From an uncultured beta proteobacterium (GTDB taxonomy: Bacteria > Pseudomonadota > Gammaproteobacteria > Burkholderiales > Rhodocyclaceae), in assembly GCA_903910495.1 (NCBI GenBank), contig CAIVZW010000248.1, positions 1 to 6,709 on the forward strand: 6,709 bases of DNA, read 5' to 3'. The translations under genes were made by a program, and so were the position numbers. Under the pieces are notes generated by a model. That model saw only the letters and a list, made by a program, of their open reading frames with translations. It ran no database searches and was not told the origin of the DNA. This document shows, piece by piece, positions 1-5,779 of this stretch. The number at the start of each line of letters is the position of its first letter. Position 1 is the first letter of the stretch.

Positions 1-1
1 C

Positions 2-607
2 GATCTCACGCTGCTTGTCGTCAACAAGCCAAGCGGCCTGCTATCGGTTCCCGGACGCGGCGAAGACAAACAGGATTGCCTGATCAAAAGGGTGCAGACC
101 GAATATCCTGACGCCCTGATCGTGCACCGCCTTGATTGTGACACCTCCGGGCTGCTCGTTATGGCCCGCGGCAAGGAGATGCATCGTCGCCTGAGCATCC
201 TGTTCCAGAACCGGCATGTGGAAAAACGTTACGTCGCCGTTGTTGAGGGCAAGCTCGCGCAGGAGTCTGGCCAGGTGGACCTGCCACTCATCGTTGACTG
301 GCCGAATCGACCGCTGCACAAGGTCGACTTTGAGACAGGCAAACCCTCACTCACCGACTACCGTGTGCTGAGCTACGATGCTGCCGGACACTGCTCACGT
401 ATCGAGCTCTCGCCGCAAACCGGACGTACGCATCAGTTGCGGGTACACATGCAGGCCCTTGGCCACCCCATTCTCGGCGACTCGCTCTATGCCGACCCCG
501 CGACAAAGGCCAAGGCAGACCGACTGCTGCTGCACGCGGAATACCTGTCCTTCGTGCATCCGGCAAGCGGAGAGCGCTTGAGCTTTACATGCAGCGCAAG
601 CTTCTAG
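2..607 (+). CDS. rluA: RluA-family rRNA/tRNA pseudouridine synthase, 5'-truncated by window edge
   Basis: This is probably the dual-specificity enzyme that isomerises a uridine in 23S rRNA (position 746 in E. coli) and uridine 32 in some tRNAs to pseudouridine in the cytoplasm. The frame is open from base 2, so the gene starts outside the window; the GTG at 92 is internal. About 201 codons are visible against roughly 219 in E. coli RluA, so about 20 N-terminal residues are missing. Visible hallmarks are VNKPSGLLSVPGRG near the start, the catalytic motif HRLDCDTSGLL (catalytic Asp codon 134-136), DLPLIVDWPNRP with the following ETGKP, and the C-terminal TGRTHQLRVHMQALGHPILGD. The DWPNRP and ETGKP signatures are typical of RluA itself rather than RluC or RluD. 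It ends with TAG and is the only convincing plus-strand gene. The bases from 608 to the terminator at 753 hold nothing recognisable. Confidence 0.93.
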   Translation, partial: DLTLLVVNKPSGLLSVPGRGEDKQDCLIKRVQTEYPDALIVHRLDCDTSGLLVMARGKEMHRRLSILFQNRHVEKRYVAVVEGKLAQESGQVDLPLIVDWPNRPLHKVDFETGKPSLTDYRVLSYDAAGHCSRIELSPQTGRTHQLRVHMQALGHPILGDSLYADPATKAKADRLLLHAEYLSFVHPASGERLSFTCSASF

Positions 608-752
608 TCTTACTGAGTCAAGTCATTTCGCTCGCCAAGGCGGCTTGAAACCCGGCAGAGAGACCGCTTAAGATAACCGGAAATCTGTCCAGTTGCGCTG
701 GGCCAGTTCTTACTTGCCTGAACGCAAGCGCAGCAAAGCCACTGCACAGGCA

Positions 753-780
753 AAAAATCCGGGGCGAACCCCGGATTTTT
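753..780. terminator. Bidirectional intrinsic terminator between rluA and dctM
   Basis: A perfect 12-bp inverted repeat has arms 753-764 and 769-780 around a 4-base loop. The stem core is TCCGGGG/CCCCGGA, flanked by an A-run on the left and a T-run on the right, so it is followed by a U-tract on either strand. On the minus strand the loop reads TTCG, a stable tetraloop sequence. It lies 14 bases past the dctM stop and about 145 bases past the rluA stop, and so would end the dctPQM transcript and also stop read-through from rluA. Confidence 0.88.
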
Positions 781-794
781 ATCTGCTACAGAAA

Positions 795-2369
795 TCAAGG
801 CGTGACCGTGACCGTGATCTTCGCCTTTTCAGCCCCGCCGCGGTAGTCAGTTGCCGTGTACTCCAGCACCGCCTTGCCGCTAAAGTCGGGCGCCGGCGTG
901 AAGGCGACCATGCCGTCGGCGTTCACACTGGTTTCGCCCTTGCCTTCGACGACGACCACTGCCTGGATCGTGATCACATCCTTTTCCTTGTCGCTATCGT
1001 TGGCCAGCGCGTTGATCACTACGGGCTTGCCCTTGCTGGTCGTCGCCACGTCATCCGCCAGCGTGGGCGGGCTGTTGAGTTCGCCGGTGGCGCGCGGCAA
1101 CCAGAGCGAAACAGCGGGAACATAGGTGACGATCATCAGGACCAGGAAGAGAGCGCCAAAGAAAGGCAGCATGGCGCGCGTGATCTTTTCCATCGACAGA
1201 TTGGAAACGGCGCTGGCGACGAAGAGCACCGAGCCTACGGGCGGGGTGATCAGACCGATGCCGAGGTTAACCATCATGATCATCCCGAAATGCACCGGAT
1301 GAACGCCCAGTTGGATTGCGACGGGGAGCAGGATCGGCGTCAGGATCAGGATCAGCGGCGCCATGTCCATCAGCGTGCCGAGGATCAGCAGCAGCACATT
1401 GATCGCCATCAGGATCATGTAAGGGTTATCGGAAATACTGGTGAAGAACTTTGAAATCTTCAAGGGCAGCGACAACATCGTCAGGACATGACCGAAAGCG
1501 GCGGCGAAGCCGATCAGGATCATCACGATGCACACCGTCTTGACCGTGCGGTGCACCAGGATCGGCAGTTGATTCCACTTGTAGTCGCGGTAGAAAAACA
1601 TGGTTACCAGGAAAGCCCAGACACAAGCCAAGGCCGCCGACTCGGTGGCGGTATACCAGCCCGAGAGAATCCCGCCGAGGATGATGACGACGGTAAACAG
1701 ACCGGGTAGCGTGTCGATCAAGACCTTGAACATCTGCCGCAGCGGCACCACATCGCCTTTCGGATAGCCGCGCTTCTTGGCAAAATAGACGCACATGGTC
1801 ATCAGTACGGCGCCGAGTGTCAGCCCCGGCATGACCCCGGCGAGGAATAGTGCGCTGATCGAGACGCTGCCGCCAGCGGCGATTGCGTAAATCACCGCGT
1901 TATGGCTCGGCGGAATCAGGATCGCCTGCACCGAACCGGAGGCGGTGACCGCCGCCGCGTAGGCGCGCGGATAGCCGTGCTTTTCCATCTGCGGAATCAT
2001 CACCGAGCCGATCGACGCGGTATCGGCGACCGACGAACCCGATATCGCGCCGAAGAAGGTCGAGGCCAGAATATTCACCAGCGACAGGCCGCCGCTGATC
2101 CAACCGACGAAGAGCGAAGCGAAATTGATCAGCCGCGTGGCGATGCCGCCCTCGGCCATGATCGCGCCGGCGAGGACGAAGAAGGGTACGGCCAGCAAGG
2201 AGAATTTATTGACGCCATCGCCCATCTTGAGCATGACGATGGTCAGGAAGGACAAGTCGCCGGTGAACCAGATCGCCCCGACCAGCGCCGTCATTCCGAG
2301 GGTGTAGGCAACTGGCAGACCGACCGCCAGCATGACGAAAAATGTTCCCATTACAACTAATATATCCAC
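795..2369 (-). CDS. dctM: TRAP transporter large permease (DctM) with C-terminal Ig-like extension
   Basis: This is the large membrane subunit of a tripartite ATP-independent periplasmic transporter, forming the ion-coupled translocation channel in the inner membrane with DctQ. It has 524 residues against roughly 425-430 for ordinary DctM. Residues 1 to about 425 are the normal multi-span core, with SGSSVADTASIG (about 110-121), YTATESAA (about 239-246), GTLMDMAPLILILTP (about 331-345) and NLGIGLITPPVGS (about 368-380). Residues about 433-524 are an added bacterial Ig/cadherin-like domain. The start is a GTG at 2367-2369, chosen because TAGGAG (2378-2383) sits 8 bases upstream. That Shine-Dalgarno contains the dctQ TAG stop, so the two genes are only 11 bases apart and probably translationally linked. 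An internal ATG at residue 7 is a weaker alternative. The terminator at 753-780 follows. Family assignment is firm; the substrate is unknown. Confidence 0.93.
   Translation of the reverse strand: MDILVVMGTFFVMLAVGLPVAYTLGMTALVGAIWFTGDLSFLTIVMLKMGDGVNKFSLLAVPFFVLAGAIMAEGGIATRLINFASLFVGWISGGLSLVNILASTFFGAISGSSVADTASIGSVMIPQMEKHGYPRAYAAAVTASGSVQAILIPPSHNAVIYAIAAGGSVSISALFLAGVMPGLTLGAVLMTMCVYFAKKRGYPKGDVVPLRQMFKVLIDTLPGLFTVVIILGGILSGWYTATESAALACVWAFLVTMFFYRDYKWNQLPILVHRTVKTVCIVMILIGFAAAFGHVLTMLSLPLKISKFFTSISDNPYMILMAINVLLLILGTLMDMAPLILILTPILLPVAIQLGVHPVHFGMIMMVNLGIGLITPPVGSVLFVASAVSNLSMEKITRAMLPFFGALFLVLMIVTYVPAVSLWLPRATGELNSPPTLADDVATTSKGKPVVINALANDSDKEKDVITIQAVVVVEGKGETSVNADGMVAFTPAPDFSGKAVLEYTATDYRGGAEKAKITVTVTP
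798..1073 (-). other. C-terminal bacterial Ig/cadherin-like domain of DctM
   Basis: This part encodes roughly residues 433-524 of DctM. It opens with PPTLADDVATT, continues with VVINALANDSD, then NADGMVAFTPAPDFSGKAVL, and ends with EYTATDYRGG and a short run of alternating beta-type residues (KITVTVTP). This pattern (pro-rich opening, ALANDSD, FTPAPDFSG, YTATD.RGG) is the classic single repeat of the tandem-95/Big_9 Ig-like family, which normally occurs in large secreted adhesins or surface proteins. It is in the same open frame as the transporter, with no stop or frameshift. Which membrane face it occupies depends on DctM topology and cannot be settled here. Confidence 0.8.
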
Positions 2370-2377
2370 GGTTTCGG

Positions 2378-2383
2378 CTCCTA
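2378..2383 (-). promoter_or_regulatory. dctM ribosome binding site overlapping the dctQ stop
   Basis: On the minus strand the bases read TAGGAG: TAG is the dctQ stop codon, and AGGAG is a strong Shine-Dalgarno 8 bases before the GTG start of dctM. This overlap supports the GTG start and suggests that ribosomes finishing dctQ help initiate dctM. Confidence 0.75.
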
Positions 2384-2923
2384 GTTATGCGCTGATTGCT
2401 CAGGTTCGCTGCTATAGCTGCCGATCATGACGATCGGGCGCGTGCGTTGCGAGCCGAATAAGAGCGATTCGATGATGAAGAACAGGGTCAGGAAAGAACC
2501 CAGCGGAATCGGCAGGAAGGCCCAGAACACCTTGATCGCCGGAAAGTCAGCCAGGCTCTGGCCGGTGCCCATAAAGAACAGGACGCGGTCGCTGCCATAG
2601 TAGATGACAAAAAGTGCGATCACGGCCATCAGCACATCGACAATGCGCGCAAAGACAAATTGCAGATGGGGGGGCAGCCGATCGGTCAGCATGCCGACGG
2701 CGATGTGGTTGCCGGCGCGATACGCCGCCGCCGCGCCGATGAAGGTAAACACGATCATGCAGATCAGCGCCATCGGCTCCGGCCAGGACAATCCGGAGTT
2801 AAACCATTTGCGGGCGACGACCTGAATCGGAACGACCACGGTCATGGTCGTCAAGGACAGTCCGGCGATCCAGATGCACAGCCAGTAGACTTTGTCCATC
2901 GCGTTGCAATACGTTTCTTTCAT
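2381..2923 (-). CDS. dctQ: TRAP transporter small permease (DctQ)
   Basis: This is the small integral-membrane subunit that pairs with DctM in the inner membrane. From the preferred start it has 180 residues, typical of the family. Four hydrophobic segments are visible, around residues 13-35, 47-70, 87-112 and 127-152. The family pattern SWPEPMALICMIVFTFIGAAAAYR followed by HIAV and LTDRLPP lies around residues 46-83 (given here as the sub-motifs SWPEPMA, FTFIGAAAAYR and HIAV). I chose the ATG at 2921-2923 because GGAGA (2934-2938) lies 10 bases upstream. An in-frame ATG at 2945-2947 would add eight residues, but it directly follows the U-tract of a terminator-like hairpin and has no Shine-Dalgarno. 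The gene lies between dctP (47 bases beyond the 2947 ATG, 71 bases from the preferred start) and dctM (11 bases). Confidence 0.9.
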   Translation of the reverse strand: MKETYCNAMDKVYWLCIWIAGLSLTTMTVVVPIQVVARKWFNSGLSWPEPMALICMIVFTFIGAAAAYRAGNHIAVGMLTDRLPPHLQFVFARIVDVLMAVIALFVIYYGSDRVLFFMGTGQSLADFPAIKVFWAFLPIPLGSFLTLFFIIESLLFGSQRTRPIVMIGSYSSEPEQSAHN

Positions 2924-2948
2924 TCGTGAAGATTCTCCGGAGATCATT

Positions 2949-2978
2949 AAAAAACCGGCGAGCCGTGGCTCGCCAGTT
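2949..2978 (-). terminator. Intercistronic hairpin with U-tract between dctP and dctQ (probable partial terminator)
   Basis: On the minus strand an 11-bp stem (one G-U pair) has arms 2978-2968 and 2963-2953, with a 4-base loop. Its GC-rich core is GGCGAGC/GCTCGCC, and it runs straight into a T-run at 2954-2949. This has all the features of a Rho-independent terminator, yet it lies inside the operon, 15 bases after the dctP stop. Such a hairpin would reduce dctQM transcription or protect the 3' end of dctP mRNA, giving excess binding protein over permease, as is common for binding-protein-dependent transporters. Confidence 0.78.
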
Positions 2979-2993
2979 CACTTGCCATAACGC

Positions 2994-3965
2994 TTATTTT
3001 GTTGCCTGGATACGCGTGATCATCGCGGCGTAATCCTTGCCGTATTTGTCGCGAACGGGTTGAGTGATCTTGAAGAACGCGTCCTTGTCGACGTCGGTAA
3101 CGGTCGTCACACCTTCGGCCTTCATCTTGGCGCGCCATTCAACGGTCTTGATATCCCACAGCCGGCGCTGTTCCTGCTGGCATTCCTTCGACAGCTTCTT
3201 GATCAGCGCCTGATCTTCAGGACTCAGCTTGTTCCAGCTGGTCTTCGAGAAGACGAAGACTTCCGGAATGATCAGGTGGCCGGTATGGTTGTAGAACTTG
3301 TCGACCGTGTAATAGTTCTGAGTGGTATAGGTCCCCTCGTTGTTTTCGGCCCCATCGACGACGCCGGTCTGCAACGCACTGTAAAGGTCACCCATGCCCA
3401 TCGAGATGCCGCTGCCGCCCATCGCGTTCATCGTATCAACGAAGAGCGGGTTGCCCATCATGCGGATTTTCTGCCCGGCGAGATCAGCCGGCTTGCGGAT
3501 GGGTTTCTTGGTGAACACGTTGCGCGTGCCGCTGTCCATCCAGCCGAGACCGACCAGATTGGCCGAACTGGCGGTGATCTTGGCCAGAATCTCGTCGCCG
3601 ATCGGGCCGTCTATCACCTTGCGCATGTGCGCTTCGTCGCGAAAAACGAAAGGCATGTTGAAGACGTTGACTTCCGGGACCACCGGACCGAACGGGCCGA
3701 GCGAGGTACGCACGATGTCGATGCCACCGGCCTGCGCCTGCTCGATCATCGTCTTTTCGTCGCCGAGCACCATGTTCGGGAACATCTTCAACGTCAAGCG
3801 GCCATTAGTGGCGGCAGCCAGCTTCTTGCCCAGGTCTTGCATGGCGACTATGTTCGGATAGCCTTCCGGGTGCACGTCCCCTGCCTTGAGTTCAACTGCG
3901 GCGAGAGGGGCTGCGGCAAAAATCGCCGTGGCCAGCACCATTGCCAGTTTTGAAAAACGCATCAT
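2994..3965 (-). CDS. dctP: TRAP transporter periplasmic solute-binding protein (DctP)
   Basis: This is the secreted receptor of the TRAP system; it binds the solute in the periplasm and delivers it to DctQM. It has 323 residues, the normal family length. A Sec signal peptide covers about residues 1-23: basic MRFSK, a hydrophobic stretch, then APLAA with probable cleavage before VELKAGD. Family landmarks are GDEKTMIEQAQAGGIDIVR (about 68-86), DSGTRNVFTKKPI with R148, AGQKIRMMGNPL with R168, and LYSALQTGVVDGAENN (about 194-209). R168 aligns with the arginine that clamps the substrate carboxylate in characterised TRAP receptors, so a carboxylated ligand is likely. The ATG at 3963-3965 is preceded by AAGGAG (3973-3978) at 7 bases; the adjacent ATG at 3960-3962 is an alternative. 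The specific ligand cannot be named from sequence. Confidence 0.94.
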   Translation of the reverse strand: MMRFSKLAMVLATAIFAAAPLAAVELKAGDVHPEGYPNIVAMQDLGKKLAAATNGRLTLKMFPNMVLGDEKTMIEQAQAGGIDIVRTSLGPFGPVVPEVNVFNMPFVFRDEAHMRKVIDGPIGDEILAKITASSANLVGLGWMDSGTRNVFTKKPIRKPADLAGQKIRMMGNPLFVDTMNAMGGSGISMGMGDLYSALQTGVVDGAENNEGTYTTQNYYTVDKFYNHTGHLIIPEVFVFSKTSWNKLSPEDQALIKKLSKECQQEQRRLWDIKTVEWRAKMKAEGVTTVTDVDKDAFFKITQPVRDKYGKDYAAMITRIQATK

Positions 3966-4328
3966 TGTGAGTCTCCTTGAGAGTAAAAATCCGGCGCAAG
4001 CCGTATGCCCTACACTTTTAGGCTCATTTCAGAGAGGGTAAGCGAGTGGCCTTACCTTCAACCGCTGGAGCCATTCATACCAAACACAACATACTTAGGT
4101 GCAATGAAGTATTCCGTCAGCGACAATAACAAGTAACGTAGCAATTGCTGCCGTGATCAGCGATTAAAACAATTACGATTTTGGATCATTTCTAAAATCT
4201 TCTTCCAGCCAGGAAAGTCATCTGCTCTATTCTATTCTATCAGCACATTGTTTTCATCGCAGTTGGTCGGCGCTACCCCATATTAACCTTGAGCCGTGAG
4301 TCCTCCAGCATGGCAGGAAGCTAACTTA
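3966..4328 (-). promoter_or_regulatory. Gene-free leader/promoter region of dctPQM
   Basis: These 363 bases contain no credible gene on either strand and are AT-richer than their surroundings, as expected for a promoter region reading leftward into dctP. They hold the dctP Shine-Dalgarno (3973-3978), a hairpin at 4034-4059 with arms GGTAAG/CTTACC, an outer GGCTC/GAGCC pairing at 4021-4025 and 4068-4072, a 10-bp palindrome AGCAATTGCT at 4140-4149, and three direct copies of TCTAT at 4226-4240. I see no -35/-10 pair good enough to assign, and no sigma-54 site. Confidence 0.5.
4034..4059 (-). repeat. Inverted repeat/hairpin in the dctP leader
   Basis: Arms 4034-4042 and 4051-4059 contain perfectly complementary GGTAAG and CTTACC around an 8-base loop, with partly paired flanks. 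A 5-bp outer pairing (4021-4025 with 4068-4072) encloses it. It would lie in the untranslated leader 70-95 bases ahead of the dctP start if transcription begins further upstream. It has no U-tract, so it is not a simple terminator; function is unknown. Confidence 0.4.
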
Positions 4329-4766
4329 TCAGTAAGCCTCACTCTGATCAAGCTTTACTACGCCGATGGTGAGCAGCAGGTTGGCAAATCGCCGCGTTTC
4401 TGCGGTAGCCACAACCAGCGAGGTGAGAGGCGAAGACGCCGCATCGTAAAAGGCATAACGCTCAAGACATTTGATCTCCAGGCCAGGCGGGAGCATCGCT
4501 CGGAATTCGGCGTGGATCGGCGCCTGCTCGCCATTGGGTGTTTGCATGATTGCCGCTTCCTGAATGGGAATCATGTCGATCAGGGCTTCAAGGACGTCGG
4601 TGACTTTGGGGATTCCCGGCATCAGATTAAGGTATACGGTGCTGGCTCGGGGCCCTGAGCGCGAGATGAACGGGTAGTTACCGTCGGCAATGAGAACCTG
4701 CGAAAAATGTCCTGAACTGGCAAGCACCCGGAGAATCTCGGGGTGCAGGAGTTTTGATTTAAGCAT
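4329..4766 (-). CDS. RbsD/FucU-family sugar mutarotase
   Basis: Members of this family interconvert anomers of free monosaccharides (FucU acts on L-fucose, RbsD on D-ribose) in the cytoplasm. This protein has 145 residues, the usual length. It shows LHPEILRVLASSGHFSQVLIAD with H20 and D28 at the catalytic positions of the family, RYAFYDAA (about 103-110), and a C-terminal TAETRRFANLLLTIGVV with N129. The family normally has Tyr where this protein has F127, and Gly where it has A122 in the TGE motif. The start ATG at 4764-4766 is preceded by AAGGA with 7 bases spacing. It ends with tandem stops TGA-TAA. It lies 75 bases after the SDR gene in the same direction and is probably cotranscribed with it. 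FucU-like is the better subgroup guess over RbsD, but the sugar is not determinable, so no symbol is given. Confidence 0.85.
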   Translation of the reverse strand: MLKSKLLHPEILRVLASSGHFSQVLIADGNYPFISRSGPRASTVYLNLMPGIPKVTDVLEALIDMIPIQEAAIMQTPNGEQAPIHAEFRAMLPPGLEIKCLERYAFYDAASSPLTSLVVATAETRRFANLLLTIGVVKLDQSEAY

Positions 4767-4796
4767 GAGGCTTTCCTTTCATTGACCGACAGTTCG

Positions 4797-4835
4797 CCAC
4801 GGCCCTATTATCCTAAGAGAGCAGCGTGGCCGTGG
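4797..4835. repeat. Inverted repeat between the SDR and mutarotase genes
   Basis: CCACGGCC (4797-4804) and GGCCGTGG (4828-4835) form a perfect 8-bp inverted repeat separated by 23 bases, just after the SDR stop. There is no U-tract, so it could be a weak mRNA-stabilising hairpin or chance. Confidence 0.35.
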
Positions 4836-4841
4836 AATGGC

Positions 4842-5603
4842 TCAAGCGCAATAGACGCCGCCGTTGATGTCAAGGGTTGCACCGGTGATGAATCCATCAT
4901 ATTCCGAGGCGAGGAAAACGACCGCCCGGGCAATGTCGTCGACATCACCGGCCCGCGCGAGGGGAATACCCCTGATCGTCTCGTCGGCGGATTCCTTGCT
5001 CGTATGGGTGTTGTGGAAACTGGTGCCGAGGATCAGGCCGGGAGCCACTGCATTGACCCGGACACCCTGGGGACCCAGTTCGCCAGATAGCGCCCGGGTA
5101 AAGGTCAGGACCGCGCCCTTGGTCGTCGAGTAGACCAGTGATCCGCCATGCCCCCCTTTTCTTCCGGCCAATGAGGAAACATTGATAATCGAAGACCCGT
5201 TGGCCCTGACCAGATGCGGCACGGACTCGCGAGTCACGAGCATCATCGAGGTCATATTGATATCGATGACTTTTTGCCAAAAGGCGAGATCGACCTGCCC
5301 AAGGACTCTGCGCGCCACCAGTCCACCGGCGTTATTGACCAGGACATCAAGTCCGCCAAGAAAGTCGGTAGCCTGCTTTACCAGCACAACTGCTGCATTT
5401 TCGTCGGTGAGGTCGGCTTGGAAACACTGCGCTTTTCGCCCAATGGACTGGGCAAATACGGCGACCTCGCGGGCACCCTGTTCGTCCGAATAATAGTGAA
5501 TTGCCAAGTCGCAGCCTGCCTTGAGCAATCCTTCGGCAATTGCTTTGCCGATCCCCTGTCCTGCGCCGGTGACGAGTGCGCGTTTACCAATGAGTGATCC
5601 CAA
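4842..5603 (-). CDS. Classical short-chain dehydrogenase/reductase (SDR), probable sugar or keto-acid oxidoreductase
   Basis: This is a cytoplasmic NAD(P)-dependent oxidoreductase with a Rossmann fold, 253 residues, the standard classical SDR length. Motifs in order: cofactor glycine motif TGAGQGIG (12-19), NNAGG (90-94), active-site N116, S144 in NVSSLAG, Y158 and K162 in YSTTK, then VNAVAPGLI (about 183-191) and a C-terminal TGATLDINGGVY. The full catalytic tetrad is intact, so the enzyme should be active. No acidic residue is obvious at the end of beta-2 (AIHYYSDE), which would permit NADP, but this is not decisive. Translation starts at TTG (5601-5603): there is no in-frame ATG upstream, and AAGGAG (5610-5615) lies 6 bases before it. 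Automatic annotation often calls such genes 3-oxoacyl-ACP reductase (FabG-like), but the mutarotase and TRAP neighbours favour sugar or sugar-acid metabolism, for example an L-fucose dehydrogenase-like role. The substrate is unproven. Confidence 0.9.
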   Translation of the reverse strand: MGSLIGKRALVTGAGQGIGKAIAEGLLKAGCDLAIHYYSDEQGAREVAVFAQSIGRKAQCFQADLTDENAAVVLVKQATDFLGGLDVLVNNAGGLVARRVLGQVDLAFWQKVIDINMTSMMLVTRESVPHLVRANGSSIINVSSLAGRKGGHGGSLVYSTTKGAVLTFTRALSGELGPQGVRVNAVAPGLILGTSFHNTHTSKESADETIRGIPLARAGDVDDIARAVVFLASEYDGFITGATLDINGGVYCA

Positions 5604-5609
5604 TGTTTG

Positions 5610-5615
5610 CTCCTT
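5610..5615 (-). promoter_or_regulatory. Ribosome binding site that fixes the TTG start of the SDR gene
   Basis: The minus strand reads AAGGAG here, 6 bases before the TTG at 5601-5603. No ATG or GTG in frame nearby has comparable spacing, so this site decides the start. Confidence 0.75.
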
Positions 5616-5726
5616 GAGTGTGTGTTGATGAATTCAGTGGCAAGCCAGAGAATTGCTCTGTTTAACGCTTCTGAGTTGAACAGGAGTCTTCCAGTGTTTT
5701 CAGAAACATTTCGATGCAATAGGTTT

Positions 5727-5740
5727 GTGTATCGATACAC
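5727..5740. promoter_or_regulatory. Perfect 14-bp palindrome, probable operator for the SDR-mutarotase genes
   Basis: GTGTATCGATACAC is an exact palindrome with a central CG, located 124 bases upstream of the SDR start in a non-coding gap. On the minus strand TTGTCT lies 17 bases before the TATCGA inside it, so it could overlap a promoter -10 element, though that promoter is weak. A perfect CG-centred palindrome of this size is the usual form of LacI-family operators for sugar genes; other dimeric regulators are possible. A looser repeat, TGTTT/AAACA with a 4-base spacer, lies at 5695-5708. No regulator gene is in the window. Confidence 0.6.
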
Positions 5741-5779
5741 GTTACTGCAAGAATAGACAAAAAGGAAGCCCCATTCACT

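Noticed and set aside
693..1454. Long plus-strand open frame of 253 codons opposite dctM
   Set aside because: Its translation is rich in Arg, Asp, His and Gln with no domain pattern. It is the antisense shadow of a clearly conserved membrane protein and has no Shine-Dalgarno.
2924..2947. Longer dctQ start at the ATG 2945-2947
   Set aside because: It follows directly on the U-tract of a hairpin and has no ribosome binding site, whereas the ATG at 2921-2923 has GGAGA at suitable distance.
3060..3953. Long plus-strand open frame of 297 codons opposite dctP
   Set aside because: Antisense shadow of the well-conserved DctP; low-complexity composition with no recognisable motif.
3996..4010. Small hairpin CGGC/GCCG followed by a T-run just upstream of dctP on the minus strand
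   Set aside because: The stem has only 4 bp before a mismatch, too weak to support an attenuator without further evidence.
4130..4165. Possible sigma-54 promoter for the TRAP operon
   Set aside because: The GC and CC/GG elements around the palindrome at 4140-4149 do not have the required 10-base spacing or consensus.
4226..4240. Three direct copies of TCTAT
   Set aside because: Too short to call a regulatory or phase-variable repeat; likely chance in an AT-rich leader.
5378..5740. Minus-strand open frame overlapping the SDR 5' part and its promoter region
   Set aside because: Out of frame with the SDR, no conserved motif, no ribosome binding site; it covers the operator-bearing non-coding gap.
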